NCBI RefSeq assembly: GCF_047948215.1
Contig: NC_134461.1
Coordinates: forward strand, 126,800,512 to 126,864,511
Reading direction: 5' to 3'
Source: Lycorma delicatula
Lineage: Eukaryota > Arthropoda > Insecta > Hemiptera > Fulgoridae
DNA: 64,000 bases
The notes beneath the pieces were generated by a model. It was not told where the DNA came from. It was given only the letters and a program-made list of their open reading frames with translations, and did no database searches. Shown here piece by piece: positions 47,577-60,234 of the stretch (within the stretch, counting starts at the first letter, position 1; every line of letters begins with the position of its first letter). Made by a program: the position numbers and the translations under genes.

Positions 47577-48342
47577 TTCGGCACGTCGGAAGGCGTAGGT
47601 AATTTCACCGGTGCTAAGTAGGGGATAAAAAAATATTTCCACTTTAAAGTTAAGAAAAACTTCAAATTTACTCAATACGATAATGGTTGCATTGAAAAAA
47701 GTTTCATATGTTTAGCATACGACAAGCTCCATCTTCATACAATTCCAGCAACATTTTTGTCATCCCTTGCCGTAAGGGTTTCTCATATCAAAAATAGTTT
47801 CATACTAAAGTTTTAGGTAATATTTAGTGGACTAACGACCACTTTAAACTGATTCGATACTGTGCCTATTAAGGGAAGTATGATTTTTTTTTCTTCAAAG
47901 CCCCATTTTTTCCACCCGTGGGCCAATGGTTGGTGATATCAAAAGACTTTTTTTTATGTAAGTTTTAGGCCCTTATCCAAAGAATAGTAGGAATTTAAAG
48001 GAGTTCGATATTTTATTTAATAAGAAGGTTATAGCGATATTTTCTTTTTTCGAACCCCCCCCCCCCCATAACTACTACCATGGTCCGATTTTGGCCGTTA
48101 ACGAACTCGACTGAGATTTTGGGACGAATTACTTTTAAGGAACAATTTGAAAGTGATTACACAAAATTTCGGCAGTTTTCGTGTCTACAAGAAAATGAAA
48201 TAGATATTATATATATATATATATAAACTCTTGAACTGACGGTGGTTTTGGGGTCTGATGGATATGAAACGCGAAGATATTTCGATATTTTCCGGAAGTC
48301 GAATCATGGTAGCTTTCTTATGAAATCTACCTTAAATTCCTA
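47577..48342 (-). repeat. Dispersed repeat family C, copy C3
   Basis: Reverse-complement copy of C1 and C2, complete at both ends, including the TA microsatellite at the same internal place and a C tract near 48054-48066. Confidence 0.8.
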
Positions 48343-49430
48343 ATAAAAAAACGCAAAAACATACGAATTCATTATACACACAAAACATTAACAGCACCCA
48401 CATTACAGAAGGAGAGTACATCATTCGTATCGGGACACGCCAAGAACTGAAGTAAATCACTTATAGAAAATGAAAAGTAAACATTAGTAATGAATATTAG
48501 TTAACAGTTCGGATAAAAAAATTACTTATCTATTCTGTGAATATAAAATGACTAAGCTATTAATTTTGTACCTAGTATTTATGATGTTTATTACATCAAC
48601 AATAATTAATAACTTAATAACAATGTCCATTTCATGGGTATTATAATGTAATTCAAATGAAATATTTGGATAAACTTTATTCATATAAACTGGTCATTCA
48701 TTTTATGACTCGCATGTTGTGATGGAGAGTAAAAATAATCTGTTCATACAAGTATAAACTATTCATTTTTGTACTGTATGCGGTAAGAAATATTTATTTT
48801 TAAGTAAGCTAAATATTTTTAAAGAAATTATTGTCTGAAATTTAACAAAATGTTCATAAATTTTAACTGTGGATAGACATTTTTGCTATTTATGAAAATA
48901 GTTAAACACGCTGTATTACAGAATACTCGGTTTCTGAATGAGAATAATGTTGCGAAAAAAGATTAATATAATGCGTGCATAGCAACTGTGTGCCTCGTGC
49001 AAGGAAGATTTTATTTTCATGGTACGCAGTAAACACATGTACATGCATACATACACATGTTTTTTGATCATTTGAAGTAGTAGTTGGACCCTAAAACGGT
49101 AAGATTTATTACAAATCCGAAACCCCATTTTTAAAATTATCATACAATTTCACTTTGAATGTAGTTATTCTAATTATATTCGCCAGGAAAGTAAAAAATG
49201 TAGAATTGCAACCTCTCCTCTTTTTCCAAAATCAGCAAAATTTCATTATTATATCATGACGTTAAACAATTGATCCCCAAACTCTCCCTAACGCTTCAAG
49301 TATCAATTTCATACAGCTTCAAAATTAGAAAACGGTTTCAATTCTTTTAAACTCACTCTGGATATATTATAATTATTTAATTTTTGAAAATTGTATTGTT
49401 AACATATTAAATGATCTGTTATTATATTTA

Positions 49431-49486
<56 letters not shown>

Positions 49487-50320
49487 AACAAATTTTGATA
49501 TCGATTTAATTTTTGTTATTTTTATAAAGAAATAAAAATAATATCTCTTTATTTGCACGTATTCTTATTGAATAGATTGTATTAATGACGTCATATCATG
49601 TAAATATTACATTATATTCATGCTGTAACCTATACGTGAGAATTTCACGAACTGTTGTTATAAACTAAATCTGAATGCATTCCTGAGGTATTATTATTTT
49701 ATGTGCATTAGACTGTACGTTTCATAGTAATTAAAATTTAACGTTATAATGTAGTAATATTTTGGTATTTTATTATTATTTTTTTTAATTTTCTAATGGG
49801 TGGAATGCTATTTATTTACTTTTAACATTTCTCCGTTATAATATTTGCAATTCAAATTTAGTAAATTTATTTGTTGACACTTTCTTACACGTTTGCTACT
49901 ATTCTTTGGCCTCCTATAACTGCTAATACTACTGTTATCTTCTTGTAATTTGATATTTTTCTCGTTTGAAAATAATAATAAATTCTGTTATCTGCTTCTT
50001 CTAAAAGGAATTTATGTAAACGAAATATTGTTTTTTAATTTTTTTAAATCTTTTTTGTTTTGGCATAAATTTATTTATTTATTTTTATCTAATTGATCGG
50101 TTTGTCATTTAAAAGTTGTATTGTTATTTTTTTCCTGTTAAAAAAAAAACTTTCCCTTTTTTTCAAGTATCATATTTCTGATTTAAATTATAAAAAAAAA
50201 TTTTTGAAAGGAATTGTTGCCATTTAACAACTTCCGTGTTTATTCCTTTTTTTCTTTTTTCTTACTCAGGAGATCCCTTTTGGAAAAGTTTAAAAAAATG
50301 ATATCAAGCTCAAATAATCC
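48343..50320. other. AT-rich intergenic DNA with a TA microsatellite
   Basis: 49435-49482 is an uninterrupted (TA)24. The rest has no recognised gene or repeat; the minus-strand open frame at 48916-49143 is not recognisable. Confidence 0.6.
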
Positions 50321-50332
50321 TACACAACGTAT

Positions 50333-50743
50333 TTTTTTTTTGTCTTCAGTCATTTGACTGGTTTGATGCAACTCTCCAAGATTCCCTATCTAGTGCTAGT
50401 CGTTTCATTTCAGTATACCCTCTACATCCTACATCCCTAACAATTTGTTTTACGTATTCCAAACGTGGCCTGCCTACACAATTTTTTTTCCTTTTACCTG
50501 CCCTTCCAATATTAAAGCGACTATTCCAGGATGCCTTAGTATGTGGCCTATAAGTCTATCTCTTCTTTTAACTATATTTTTCCAAATGCTTCTTTCTTCA
50601 TCTATTTGCCGCAATACCTCTTCATTTGTCACTTTATCCACCCATTTGATTTTTAACGTTCTCCTATAGTACCGCATTTCAAAAGCTTCTAATCTTTTCT
50701 TCTCAGATACTCCGATTGTCCAAGTTTCACTTCCATATAAATA
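50333..50743 (-). mobile_element. LINE-1 copy, strongly 5'-truncated
   Basis: Flanked by a perfect 12-bp target-site duplication, tacacaacgtat (50321-50332 and 50744-50755). Only the last 411 bp of the element are present, ending in the complement of aaatgactgaagaca plus an A tail. The minus-strand frame keeps RRTLKIKWVDKVTNEEVLRQ and RDRLIGHILRHPGIVALILE. A one-base shift near 50485 interrupts the C-terminus. Confidence 0.93.
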
Positions 50744-50751
50744 TACACAAC

Positions 50752-51575
<824 letters not shown>

Positions 51576-51578
51576 TTT

Positions 51579-51582
51579 AAAC

Positions 51583-51619
<37 letters not shown>

Positions 51620-51913
51620 GTAGGGTGTTTATAAAAACCGTTTAAAGAATTCAGAGGATGGTCCTCCACATCGAAATAAAGAGAAAAAAACTAAAAAATC
51701 AACGTATGTTCGGTAACGCTTAGTTTACAGCTGTCCTTTATTTTGTAACTTTAACATAAAAATCTATTTCTTAGGAATTTTTAATCTTACCGAGCTAAAA
51801 TTTGGTATACTGCCAGGGTACCTAGAGATGTACTTGTATAAAAATAATTAACTATATCATTCAATCGATTTCAAGATGGCGGCCATGTAAACTTTTTAAT
51901 TGTTAATATCTTT
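51579..51913. repeat. Unclassified repeat beginning with a terminal hairpin
   Basis: aaacacccta (51579-51588) and tagggtgttt (51621-51630) are perfect inverted repeats around a TA microsatellite. The sequence that follows (gtttataaaaaccgtttaaa, then ttcagaggatggtcctcc) looks like the start of a dispersed element, but no second copy lies in this window. Confidence 0.4.
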
Positions 51914-52380
51914 GCAAACCAATTAACCACACATCTCAGAAATGATCGACCTGACACTACAAGACTACACTTCACTTACATTCATACATATCATCCTCTG
52001 AAGTAATACCTGAACGGTAATTCCCGGAGGCTAAACAGAAAAAGAAGTAGATTGTGCTTTGTTATTTTTATACGGATTTGAATACTAGATCGTGGATACC
52101 GGTGTTCTTTGATGGTTGGGTTTCAATTAACCATACATCTCAGGAATGGTCGACCTGAGACTGTACAAGACTATGTACTTCACTTACACTCGTACATATC
52201 ATTCTCATTCATTCTCTGATGTAATACCTGACGGCGATTCCCGGAAGCTGAACAGGAAAAAGAAATGATTTGTAATCCACCGTGTTAGTCTAGTGGTGAA
52301 GTCGTCATCCCAAATCAGCTGATTTCGAAGTTGAGAGTTCTAAGGTTCAAATCCTTGTAAAGGCAGTTACTTTTATTCGG
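51914..52380 (+). mobile_element. SINE-1 array, three partial units
   Basis: Unit 1 has only the distal body (51914 to about 52049). Then gattgtgctttgt (52050-52062) joins it to a headless unit that starts at ttatttttatacggatttg. That ends at about 52263, followed by atttgtaatccaccg and a third unit with head (A box ttagtctagtgg, B box aggttcaaatcc). The joint between units 1 and 2 is the same as that between units 3 and 4 of the 56.8-58.0 kb array. Confidence 0.85.
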
Positions 52381-52439
52381 TCTCTACATATCAACTTTAA
52401 ATTGTCTTCATTTTTTGTAGCCTAATTTTCTATCTTATA

Positions 52440-52630
52440 TCGTATTGCGAAGCACCACATTACGATCGGTGTAATTTGACTCAATTACACCGGCCCTCTT
52501 ACATTTTCTGGTTCTGTTCATAATCACAAATGGTGATTACGAACAATGGTAATTACGAACCAATGGTAATTACGAACAATGGTGATTATGAACCAAGTTC
52601 GTAATCACCATTTGTGATTTGTTTGACTTA
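52440..52630. repeat. Foldback sequences with short tandem repeats
   Basis: 52467-52476 and 52483-52492 form a 10-bp hairpin (cggtgtaatt, loop tgactc). 52522-52544 and 52597-52619 are perfect 23-bp inverted arms; four 16-17-bp repeats of the type aatggtaattacgaac begin in the left arm and fill the loop. Confidence 0.75.
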
Positions 52631-52672
52631 ATAATAAATCCGTTTTTTTTTAATTTTGCTTTTCATAAATCC

Positions 52673-52903
52673 TTATTGCTTTGTAGTAATAATAATATTG
52701 TTACGGGAGACAACACTTAAGTTTAATGTAACCTGCTGAGAAATTAATTTTTTGACGTGACAACGTCTTATAAATCGATGAACGCCGGCATCACTTACGA
52801 AAAATTGTCCCGTTCCGCCTGAGCCGAGCCGAACCGTCTTGCAATGGAATATACTATCATGACAAGCAGGTTTTGGCGGGCTTTTCAAAAACAGCAATTT
52901 CAT
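52673..52903 (-). other. Open frame with possible splice signal, unidentified
   Basis: The minus-strand frame starts MKLLFLKSPPKPACHDSIFH and continues VRLGSGGTGQFF, directly followed by a perfect splice-donor sequence, GTAAGT (plus-strand 52793-52798). The 52799-52837 part is GC-rich. It could be a small exon or chance; I recognise no family. Confidence 0.25.
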
Positions 52904-52919
52904 GAATTTGATTTATGAT

Positions 52920-53960
52920 TTCAATTTCATCGTTTTAAATTGACACTTTATCAACATTGATTTGATTAAAGTTTATTTCTATAACAAATTGTTCATAATT
53001 ATTTTTGAACAAATCATTCAATTTGAACTTGCAAAAATTATTAATATTAATTATTATTAAATGAAATGAAAAATGGAATATTAACGTGTTTCATTAACTA
53101 ATTAAACAATCACTTCGATTCAATTTGTTTGTTTAAACAAGTAATTTGTTAAAACATCCAAATCATGGATGAATTTAATTAATTGGTATTTTCATCTAGC
53201 CCAACGCCAGTTTCTCAAAAAACATGTGTTTACTTCATATGGATAACAAGTTTTTCTTTTTGCAATATTACAATCAAATATCGTCGACCTTTGATTCTTT
53301 TTTTAATTATTTATTAACTTTCTTTAAAAATTTCACATGTAATCTGTCATAAGGACAATGGACAATATAAAAAGAGAAGAGTTTTACTTAAAATTGCATT
53401 TAAGTCCTACCCTACTAAAGGCACTTGTATGTGTATCTGTCTGTGTGTGCGTTTCTTCTTAGCTGAGAGCATGCTTTCATTATCGAACATACTGCCCGTC
53501 AAAAAATCATGTTATTTCTTAGATGTATATAAACAATAAGTAAGAAGAAGCAATAAAAATTATAAATTTATGATTTCGCTATTGTGTATTTTATCGAACT
53601 CCTTAAGTTTGCTATATGGTTCTGTTTATGACGAAGTTTATTGATAATCGTCTAGTATGCCTTCAGCTCTTTGGGGTAGATTTACATTGTCGGTCTTTGC
53701 AATACGTTGTCGCGCTCAAATCTCATGCGAAACGTAGTTCCACACAAACCAATGTTTTTTTCTTGTAAATTTAACAGTATATCGTGTTTTTGTTGTCTTA
53801 TAAAAGTAAATTGAGTTAATAGAGTAGGTAAAGATTGAAGGTAGTACGTTTTTGATTAAAAAAATAGAATAGTGTCGAATTTTTTTACAGATATTAAAAA
53901 TTATGAAGATTAATGATAAAAACTATTGTTCTACCAAGCGTATATTTTACTGGTCAATAA
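52920..53960. other. AT-rich intergenic DNA
   Basis: No gene recognised. Confidence 0.5.
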
Positions 53961-53969
53961 ACCAAACAT

Positions 53970-54380
53970 TTTCCAGTTGTTTTCTTATTGATGCTTTGTT
54001 GTGGCTCGGTTACGTATTCCTGCTGACGCTATCTTGTTGCTTGGGTGGCTACAAAGAACGGATAGTAAAAAGGAAGGAACTGGTTAATACTGCAGGCGTT
54101 TTATTGTCGGGCAGGTTCATAATACGCATTTTACTACTATCATTTAGTATGTGGGGTTGAGAGTTTTTTTTTAGCGGGCAGCGTGCGTGCTTTTTGTTCT
54201 TTGTTTAGGGTGGATAAAAGAAGGGCCTTGGCAAGGTCGAATGCCACATTCCTTTGTAGCAGCTGCCCTAGGGGGTAACCCCCTCCCCAAATTGCCAGCT
54301 GGAACGCCCTCTTAGTCCAGCCATCTCACAGGTCAGCCGGGTCTTCTTCTTTCTTCTTCTGCTTCCAGTTGTATTATTGT
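53970..54380. other. GC-rich block, probable transposon fragment
   Basis: Higher GC than the surroundings, with a small open frame (ending 54160) and a following non-coding part with short hairpins (agggggtaaccccct at 54271-54285). It resembles the untranslated part of an old non-LTR element, but I have no decisive motif. Confidence 0.35.
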
Positions 54381-56115
54381 TTCTTCTCTTTTGCTTTTCT
54401 TCATCTTCACGAATTTTTAACCGCATTTTACAATTTGATTTTAAATATCCTGGGCGAATGCAATACGTTTGAAAATCTTAATATGCGTTAAAAACATATA
54501 ATTATTTATCATAAAATAGTTCATTACTCGATCGTAATATTTATTCTTATTAAAAATATTTTCATAAATTAAATATTGTGAATATTGAAGTTCATTACAT
54601 AATTTCTTTAAATAATTGTGTATAAGAAGTTTTTTTCTACTATCATGCTGTAATTTTATATTATGGTTTTAGATTAAATAAATAGCTAATGTTAATGAGA
54701 AAATATTAGTAGTTTTGAATTTTTTGTTTTGTTTTACAACCAAGGAAAATAATTAATAAATTGTAATTGATAGGGTGCAACAATTTTTTTTATACATTTT
54801 AATTAAAACAATATTTTATTATAAATAAGCTATGCAGAATGTTGAATTATACGAGATATCTTCAGAATATTCCATAATCTGCTTATTCTTTTAAAATAGT
54901 ATCCGTAACAAGAGGAATTATTGTACTGTACTATAAGTTGCCGTTATGACGTCTTGGTATGGCAAAGTCACCCGTCCTTATTTAATATTAGATAACAACG
55001 ATACTTATGTCTTTGTATTACATGCTACGGAAGACTTTCGTTGTCCAAAATATATAACAGCGTAGAAAATCTCAAATTTTTCTTTTACCTTATAAAGAAA
55101 ATAACGTAATTTGAGGAACAAATGTTAATTGACAAAGCATTTGGTGAAACTGCTCTGAAAAAATCACGAGTACATGCATTTCCATTTGGTTCGTGTTCTT
55201 TTCTTTTATCGTTATATATATATATTTTTTAAATAATATAATGTTAGATAATTCTAAAAAGTAGACTTTGAGAAATAAAGAAACAAAAATAGAATGAAAA
55301 TTTACAAAATATAATTAATAAGAAGCTGTTAAATAAAGTGAAGGAAGTATTTTACAATCTAAAAAAAAATAAAATAAATTTGGATAGAATACCTACAAAA
55401 CAAAGAAATCGTTTAGAAAAACACAGTAATAATAGAACGAAAGATAAATTAAAAAGAAAAACTAAGAAAGAAAGTGTTGAATGTTCAGCTTATTTGAAAA
55501 ACAAATTACAAGGATATGAGGAGAGAAATTAAGGACACAGAAAGATAATGAAAATGGTTTAATGAAATCTGTTATAAACAAATTAACCATTGATGATAAC
55601 TGAGTATTCATCTTCCACAACATATGATGGCACTTAGAACAAGTGCCACGTAGCACTCACTAGTTCTTAATAGATTGGTCTTTTTAAGGAGATAGGCTCA
55701 TATATTTGAATATCAATTAAACATTCAGACAATATTTTCCATAACGGTCTGAAAAATAGCGATTCAATATTTCTTAAAATATTCAACCGAAAATATCAAC
55801 TGTTCACGTGCGAATCTTGCCTCTCAGTGTATTGAGAGGCTAGTTCAACACACCATAGAGGTGCTGGATTATCAAATTATATGTACAAATATTCATTTTA
55901 TAAGTTAATGATTTATTTTATTGTTTTAATTATTGATATAGTATTAGTATTTAATTTTAAATATATTACATAAATTTATCTTACTTTTCGTGAAATTATG
56001 TTAATTTAAAGGAATACTAATTTTAAATAATTAAATACTATGTTCTTAATTAAAAAGAAACGTTTAAGAAGAAGCAATATATAATAAACCGATTAAATAC
56101 GAAGAAATAACACAC
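54381..56115. other. AT-rich intergenic DNA
   Basis: Open frame 55338-55532 is lysine- and asparagine-rich (DRIPTKQRNRLEKHSNNRTK) and unrecognised. A perfect 8-bp hairpin lies at 55819-55840 (gcctctca, loop gtgtat). Confidence 0.5.
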
Positions 56116-56260
56116 GCTTCCATGATCGAACATGTTCTTTGTTTGGATCAGAGATAAACTCCAGTGGTAATATATTGAAACATCCTTTGTAATCTCGTCT
56201 TGGCATTACATGATTTGCTCTCTTGAAATCAATTTTGAACAGGTAGTAGTGTGCGGAATC
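56116..56260 (-). other. Candidate host exon
   Basis: On the minus strand a pyrimidine-rich tract ends in tatcttcctag just before 56260. From there 48 codons are open: DSAHYYLFKIDFKRANHVMP, RRDYKGCFNILPLEFISDPN, KEHVRSWK. The composition is protein-like and GC is higher than the flanks. The 5' splice site would be one of three GT dinucleotides near 56110-56115, none matching consensus well. I do not recognise the protein. A retrotransposon remnant is the main alternative. Confidence 0.35.
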
Positions 56261-56677
56261 CTAGGAAGATATAACGAAGTGGTAGAGCAGCTGCAGGAGT
56301 TTTAATATAACGGTTTCCATATATTTTTCCAAACACTAATAGCTGTTCAGGGAAAAAAAATTATGTAAATATTATACAGTCTAAAACTTTTCAGTTTATA
56401 ATTACAATTTGTGTATAGTAATCGTATTTCGGATTATTTTAAAGCTATACTTTTTATCGAACTGTTTTAACATCCGCGAATGAATTTCGGCCGGTTTTAC
56501 TTCTTCAGAAAACAAAAATCTCTTCACAACCTACTATTCTTTCACGGTACACTTTTCAGACAGAACCGACATTTTGAAATACAGTTAAGAGGGCACTTGT
56601 CGGTTATCTGGACGCTACGATGATTGTCGTGTCCATTTTAACTTTACTATTTAACTTCATGATATTTGAAAAACTGT

Positions 56678-56724
56678 CATTTTGACATATTTTCAAATGT
56701 CAAAATGGTGTTGACACCATTTTG
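56678..56724. repeat. Two overlapping, mutually exclusive hairpins
   Basis: cattttgacat (56678-56688) pairs with atgtcaaaatg (56697-56707). caaaatggtgt (56701-56711) pairs with acaccattttg (56714-56724). Both stems are perfect 11-bp and share 56701-56707. Confidence 0.8.
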
Positions 56725-56834
56725 TATCTCGTTTAAATGTCACTTTTGTTATTAATAAGATGTATGTAATTTATATATTTAATGTTAATTAAACAAGTTA
56801 ACGGGCGAAGCGAGCGTTAAGGTATGTTTGGTTA

Positions 56835-57963
56835 GATGATGTTTTGTAAACCCACCGGATTAGTCTAGTGGTAAACGCGTCTTCCCAAATCACCTGATTT
56901 GAAAATCGAGAGTTCCAGCGTTCAAGTCCAAGTAAAGTCAGTTATTTTTACACGGATTTGAATACTAGATCGTGGATAGCGGTGTTCTTTGGTGTTTGGG
57001 TTTCAATTAACCATCTCAGGAATGGTCGAACTGAGACTGTGCAAGACTGCACTTCATTTACACTCATACATATCCTCATTCATCCTCTGAAGTATTATCT
57101 AAAAGGTAATTACCGGTGGCTAAACAGGAAAAAGAAAGTAAGATTATGTTTTGTAAACCCACCGGGTTGGTCTGGTGGTGAACGCGTCTTCGTAAATCAG
57201 CTGATTTGGAAATCAAGAGTTTCAGCGTTTAAGTCTAGTAAAGTCAGTTATTTATATACGGATTTGAATAATACCGGTGTCCTGGATACCGGTGTTCTTT
57301 GGTGGTTGGGTTTCAATTAAGCACACATCTCAGGAATGGTCGACCTGAGACTGTACAAGACTATACTTCACTTACACTAATACATATCATCCTCATTCAT
57401 CTTCTGAAGTAATACCTGACGGTGATTCCCGGAGGCTAAACAGGAAAAAAATGATTATGTTTTGTAACCCACCGAGTTAATTTAGTGGTGAACTCGTCTT
57501 CCCAAATCAGCTGATTTCGAAGTTGAGAGTTCTAAGGTTCAAATCCTAGTAAAGGAGTTACTTTTATACGGATTTGAATACGGTGATAACAGTGTTCTTT
57601 GGTCGTTCGGTTTCAATTAACCACACATCTCAGGATTGGACGACCTGAGTCTGTACAAGATTACACTTCATTTACATTCATACATATCATCCTCTGAAGT
57701 AATACCTTACGGTGGTTCCGGAGGCTAAACAGAAAAGACGTAGATTATGTTTTGTTACTTTTATACGGATTTGAATAACAGATCGTGAATACCGGTGTTC
57801 TTTGGTGTTTGGGTTTCAGTTAACCACACATCTCATGCATGATCGACTGTGAGACTGTAAAACACTACACTTCATTTACATTCATACATATAATCCTCAT
57901 TCATCCTTTGAAGTAACACCTTACGGTGGTTCTGGAGGCTAAACGGAAAAAATTATGTTTTGT
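56835..57963 (+). mobile_element. SINE-1 tandem array: four units between five 13-bp repeats
   Basis: Units lie at 56848-57141, 57155-57452, 57466-57742 and 57756-57950. Each boundary holds one copy of gattatgttttgt: exact at 57142-57154, 57453-57465 and 57743-57755; one or two changes at 56835-56847 and 57951-57963. Units 1-3 begin with the tRNA-like head (acccaccgg; A boxes such as ttagtctagtgg; B boxes such as gcgttcaagtcc). Unit 4 lacks the head and starts at tacttttatacggatttg. Each unit ends in ggctaaacaggaaaa-like sequence. Pol III-type internal promoter boxes are visible in units 1-3. Open frames across the array are not genes. Confidence 0.9.
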
Positions 57964-58721
57964 TGTTATCGTACGAAGTTCAGTGCACGGAATCGTTAGT
58001 TATGTTATCTAACCTGACCTTCATCTTGACCTTAACCTAACTTACCTTATTTATTATCTTAATACGTAACCTAGTTAAGAATCAAATAAATAATACAATA
58101 TACGTACATATGTGTAAAAGTACGTTTTGTTGCACTTTATCGTAATAATATGGAGGGTGTAATATAAAATTGAAAACGTTTATTTCCAAGGAAATAATAA
58201 TTACTAAGATAATATTATCAATAAAAATAAATCATAATGCCGGTAAAACGACAGTATACGACAAACAGCGTGGTTCCAGATAATCGACAATTACCCAAAA
58301 GAAGTTATAATAACAGTAATTCTCTTTGAACTACTGATGTTTTTCTTGTCAGGGGTGCCAAGTTAAATGTCAAACTGTTTAAATTTGTTCTATTAAATAG
58401 TTTTTTCGATGTTGATGTTGCTATTTGTCTCTTTAATTATTCAATATATTAACTAAATATCCAACACCTTCTTCGCATAGTAATGCAATAACGTATTTGT
58501 TTTCTTAAATCTTTGATTGGTATTTAAAAAAGACAATGAATTTTAAGTACATATATTTTTATTCTAAACACGGATGTATTTTGTAACATTTAGACCATAT
58601 TTTTGTGGTATCTCAAGGACACCAAACTAAAATCAATAGTTTTTTTTTGTTTCACGGCATATTAACCTTATGTAATATTATATCAAAAGGTTTTTATTAA
58701 CAGTATGCGAGCGCGGGCACG

Positions 58722-58770
<49 letters not shown>

Positions 58771-59182
58771 GAGAGCGAGAGAGAGTGAGAGCGATAGGGG
58801 GGAGGGACTTCATTTCAATTAGTACTGCATTTCAAATATCAAATTACATTATTTTTTTGCGTATATTTAAAATTATGTACTGGCCGTATTAAGTCTGAAG
58901 GTTTAGAAACTTACATTAGCCCTATAATCAGCTGCTAAACAAAGCCTAGACAAATAAGTATGTATACTGATCTTGTGTTACTTATTAATTGAACAATTAT
59001 TTATCCTTTTCTAAAGCATACGTTTCCAATTAATAAATAATGGATTAGGCAGATAAAAATGTGTACAGTAGTATTTAATTATGCACTTTCATGTTTTGAC
59101 TAACGATGAACAGCCAATTAGATTTTTTTATAAGAAATTATAAGATTTTTTTATAGAATATAAGCGCTATTATATATAGCTT
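57964..59182. other. AT-rich intergenic DNA with a CA microsatellite
   Basis: 58723-58768 is (CA)23, followed by a GA-rich stretch to about 58793. A 30-codon ORF (58237-58329, MPVKRQYTTNSVVPDNRQLP...) is unrecognised. Confidence 0.6.
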
Positions 59183-59412
59183 TCTTTTTTTTACTGTTTA
59201 GCCTCCGGTAATTACCTTTCAGATAATACTTCAGAGGATGAATGAGGATGATATATATGACTGTAAATGAAGTGCAGTCTTGTACAGGTCTCTGGTCGAC
59301 CATTCCTGAGATATATGGTTAATTGAAATCCAACCACCAAAGAACACCGGTATCCACGGTATCTAGTATTCAAATCCGTGTAAAAATAACTGACTTTACT
59401 AGGACTTGTACG
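59183..59412 (-). mobile_element. SINE-1 copy lacking its head
   Basis: Minus strand: the body runs from cgtacaagtcctagtaaag at 59412 to the tail ggctaaacagtaaaaaaaag near 59190. The tRNA-like head is missing. No clear target-site duplication. Confidence 0.85.
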
Positions 59413-60234
59413 TATTCATTTATGATATGGGTCATCAAATTGTGGATTGTCGTGTTTTATATTAGGTAATGAAAGGATTTTTTCAGATTACAGATAGGAA
59501 AAAGGAGTCGAAAATTAGAAGATAAATTGCAAAACAAAAAATCCTTAAAAAGTACGTTTGTTTAAAGTAAATGATTTACGGAGCAATGTTAACCGTTATT
59601 TTTGTACCATACCATATCTTTGGAGACATCTAAAAGGTAATTGAAAAAAAAAATGCTTCGTTTAATACGAAATCTTTAGTATTGCAGTCGGTATGTGTCC
59701 GAGTCCATTCTTACTCGACGTGGAATTCAAAATTACATCTGTATGAACTTACTTACACAAATATTTTTAAAATTTTAGCTAGTAGTATGAAAAACATTAA
59801 ACTGAAAAAGAAATTATCATTTCACATTACAAAAAAACCTAATTTATTAAAATTTTACTAAATCGAAAATTCATATTTGAAAATTGAAGTATTTTTAGCA
59901 AATTTAAACTGATAGGTTTTTATTCATTAATTTTTCCTCTAGTAAGTGACACTATGAATGGCTTTTTTCTCTCGGATAAAAGTACTTTTTTTCTTATAAC
60001 TGTGGTACATATATACTAAAGTACGAGGGGAATTAATCTGAATTGCTTTCTGTTAGAGTAATGATGTTCATTGTACAGCTGTTGAAAAAGAAAACACTAG
60101 CTTGTAGTTTTGAATATCATCTGCACTTCAATGGGTTTGGCAGGAATATCATCAACAGTATATTTGACTCAATGAAGAGGTAAACAAGAAATCACTTCAT
60201 TCCTCATTTTCGTTAGTAAATCTCCCCCCCCCCC
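59413..60234. other. Intergenic DNA
   Basis: No gene recognised; 60020-60234 probably includes the outer part of the following transposase remnant. A C tract lies at about 60224-60237. Confidence 0.5.

Noticed and set aside
56958..57320. 120-residue protein in the SINE array
   Set aside because: Open by chance across two SINE units; the same sequence is broken in other copies.
56835..57963. CRISPR-like array (short identical repeats with spacers)
   Set aside because: The 'spacers' are 195-300-bp related SINE units with tRNA-like heads and the DNA is eukaryotic.
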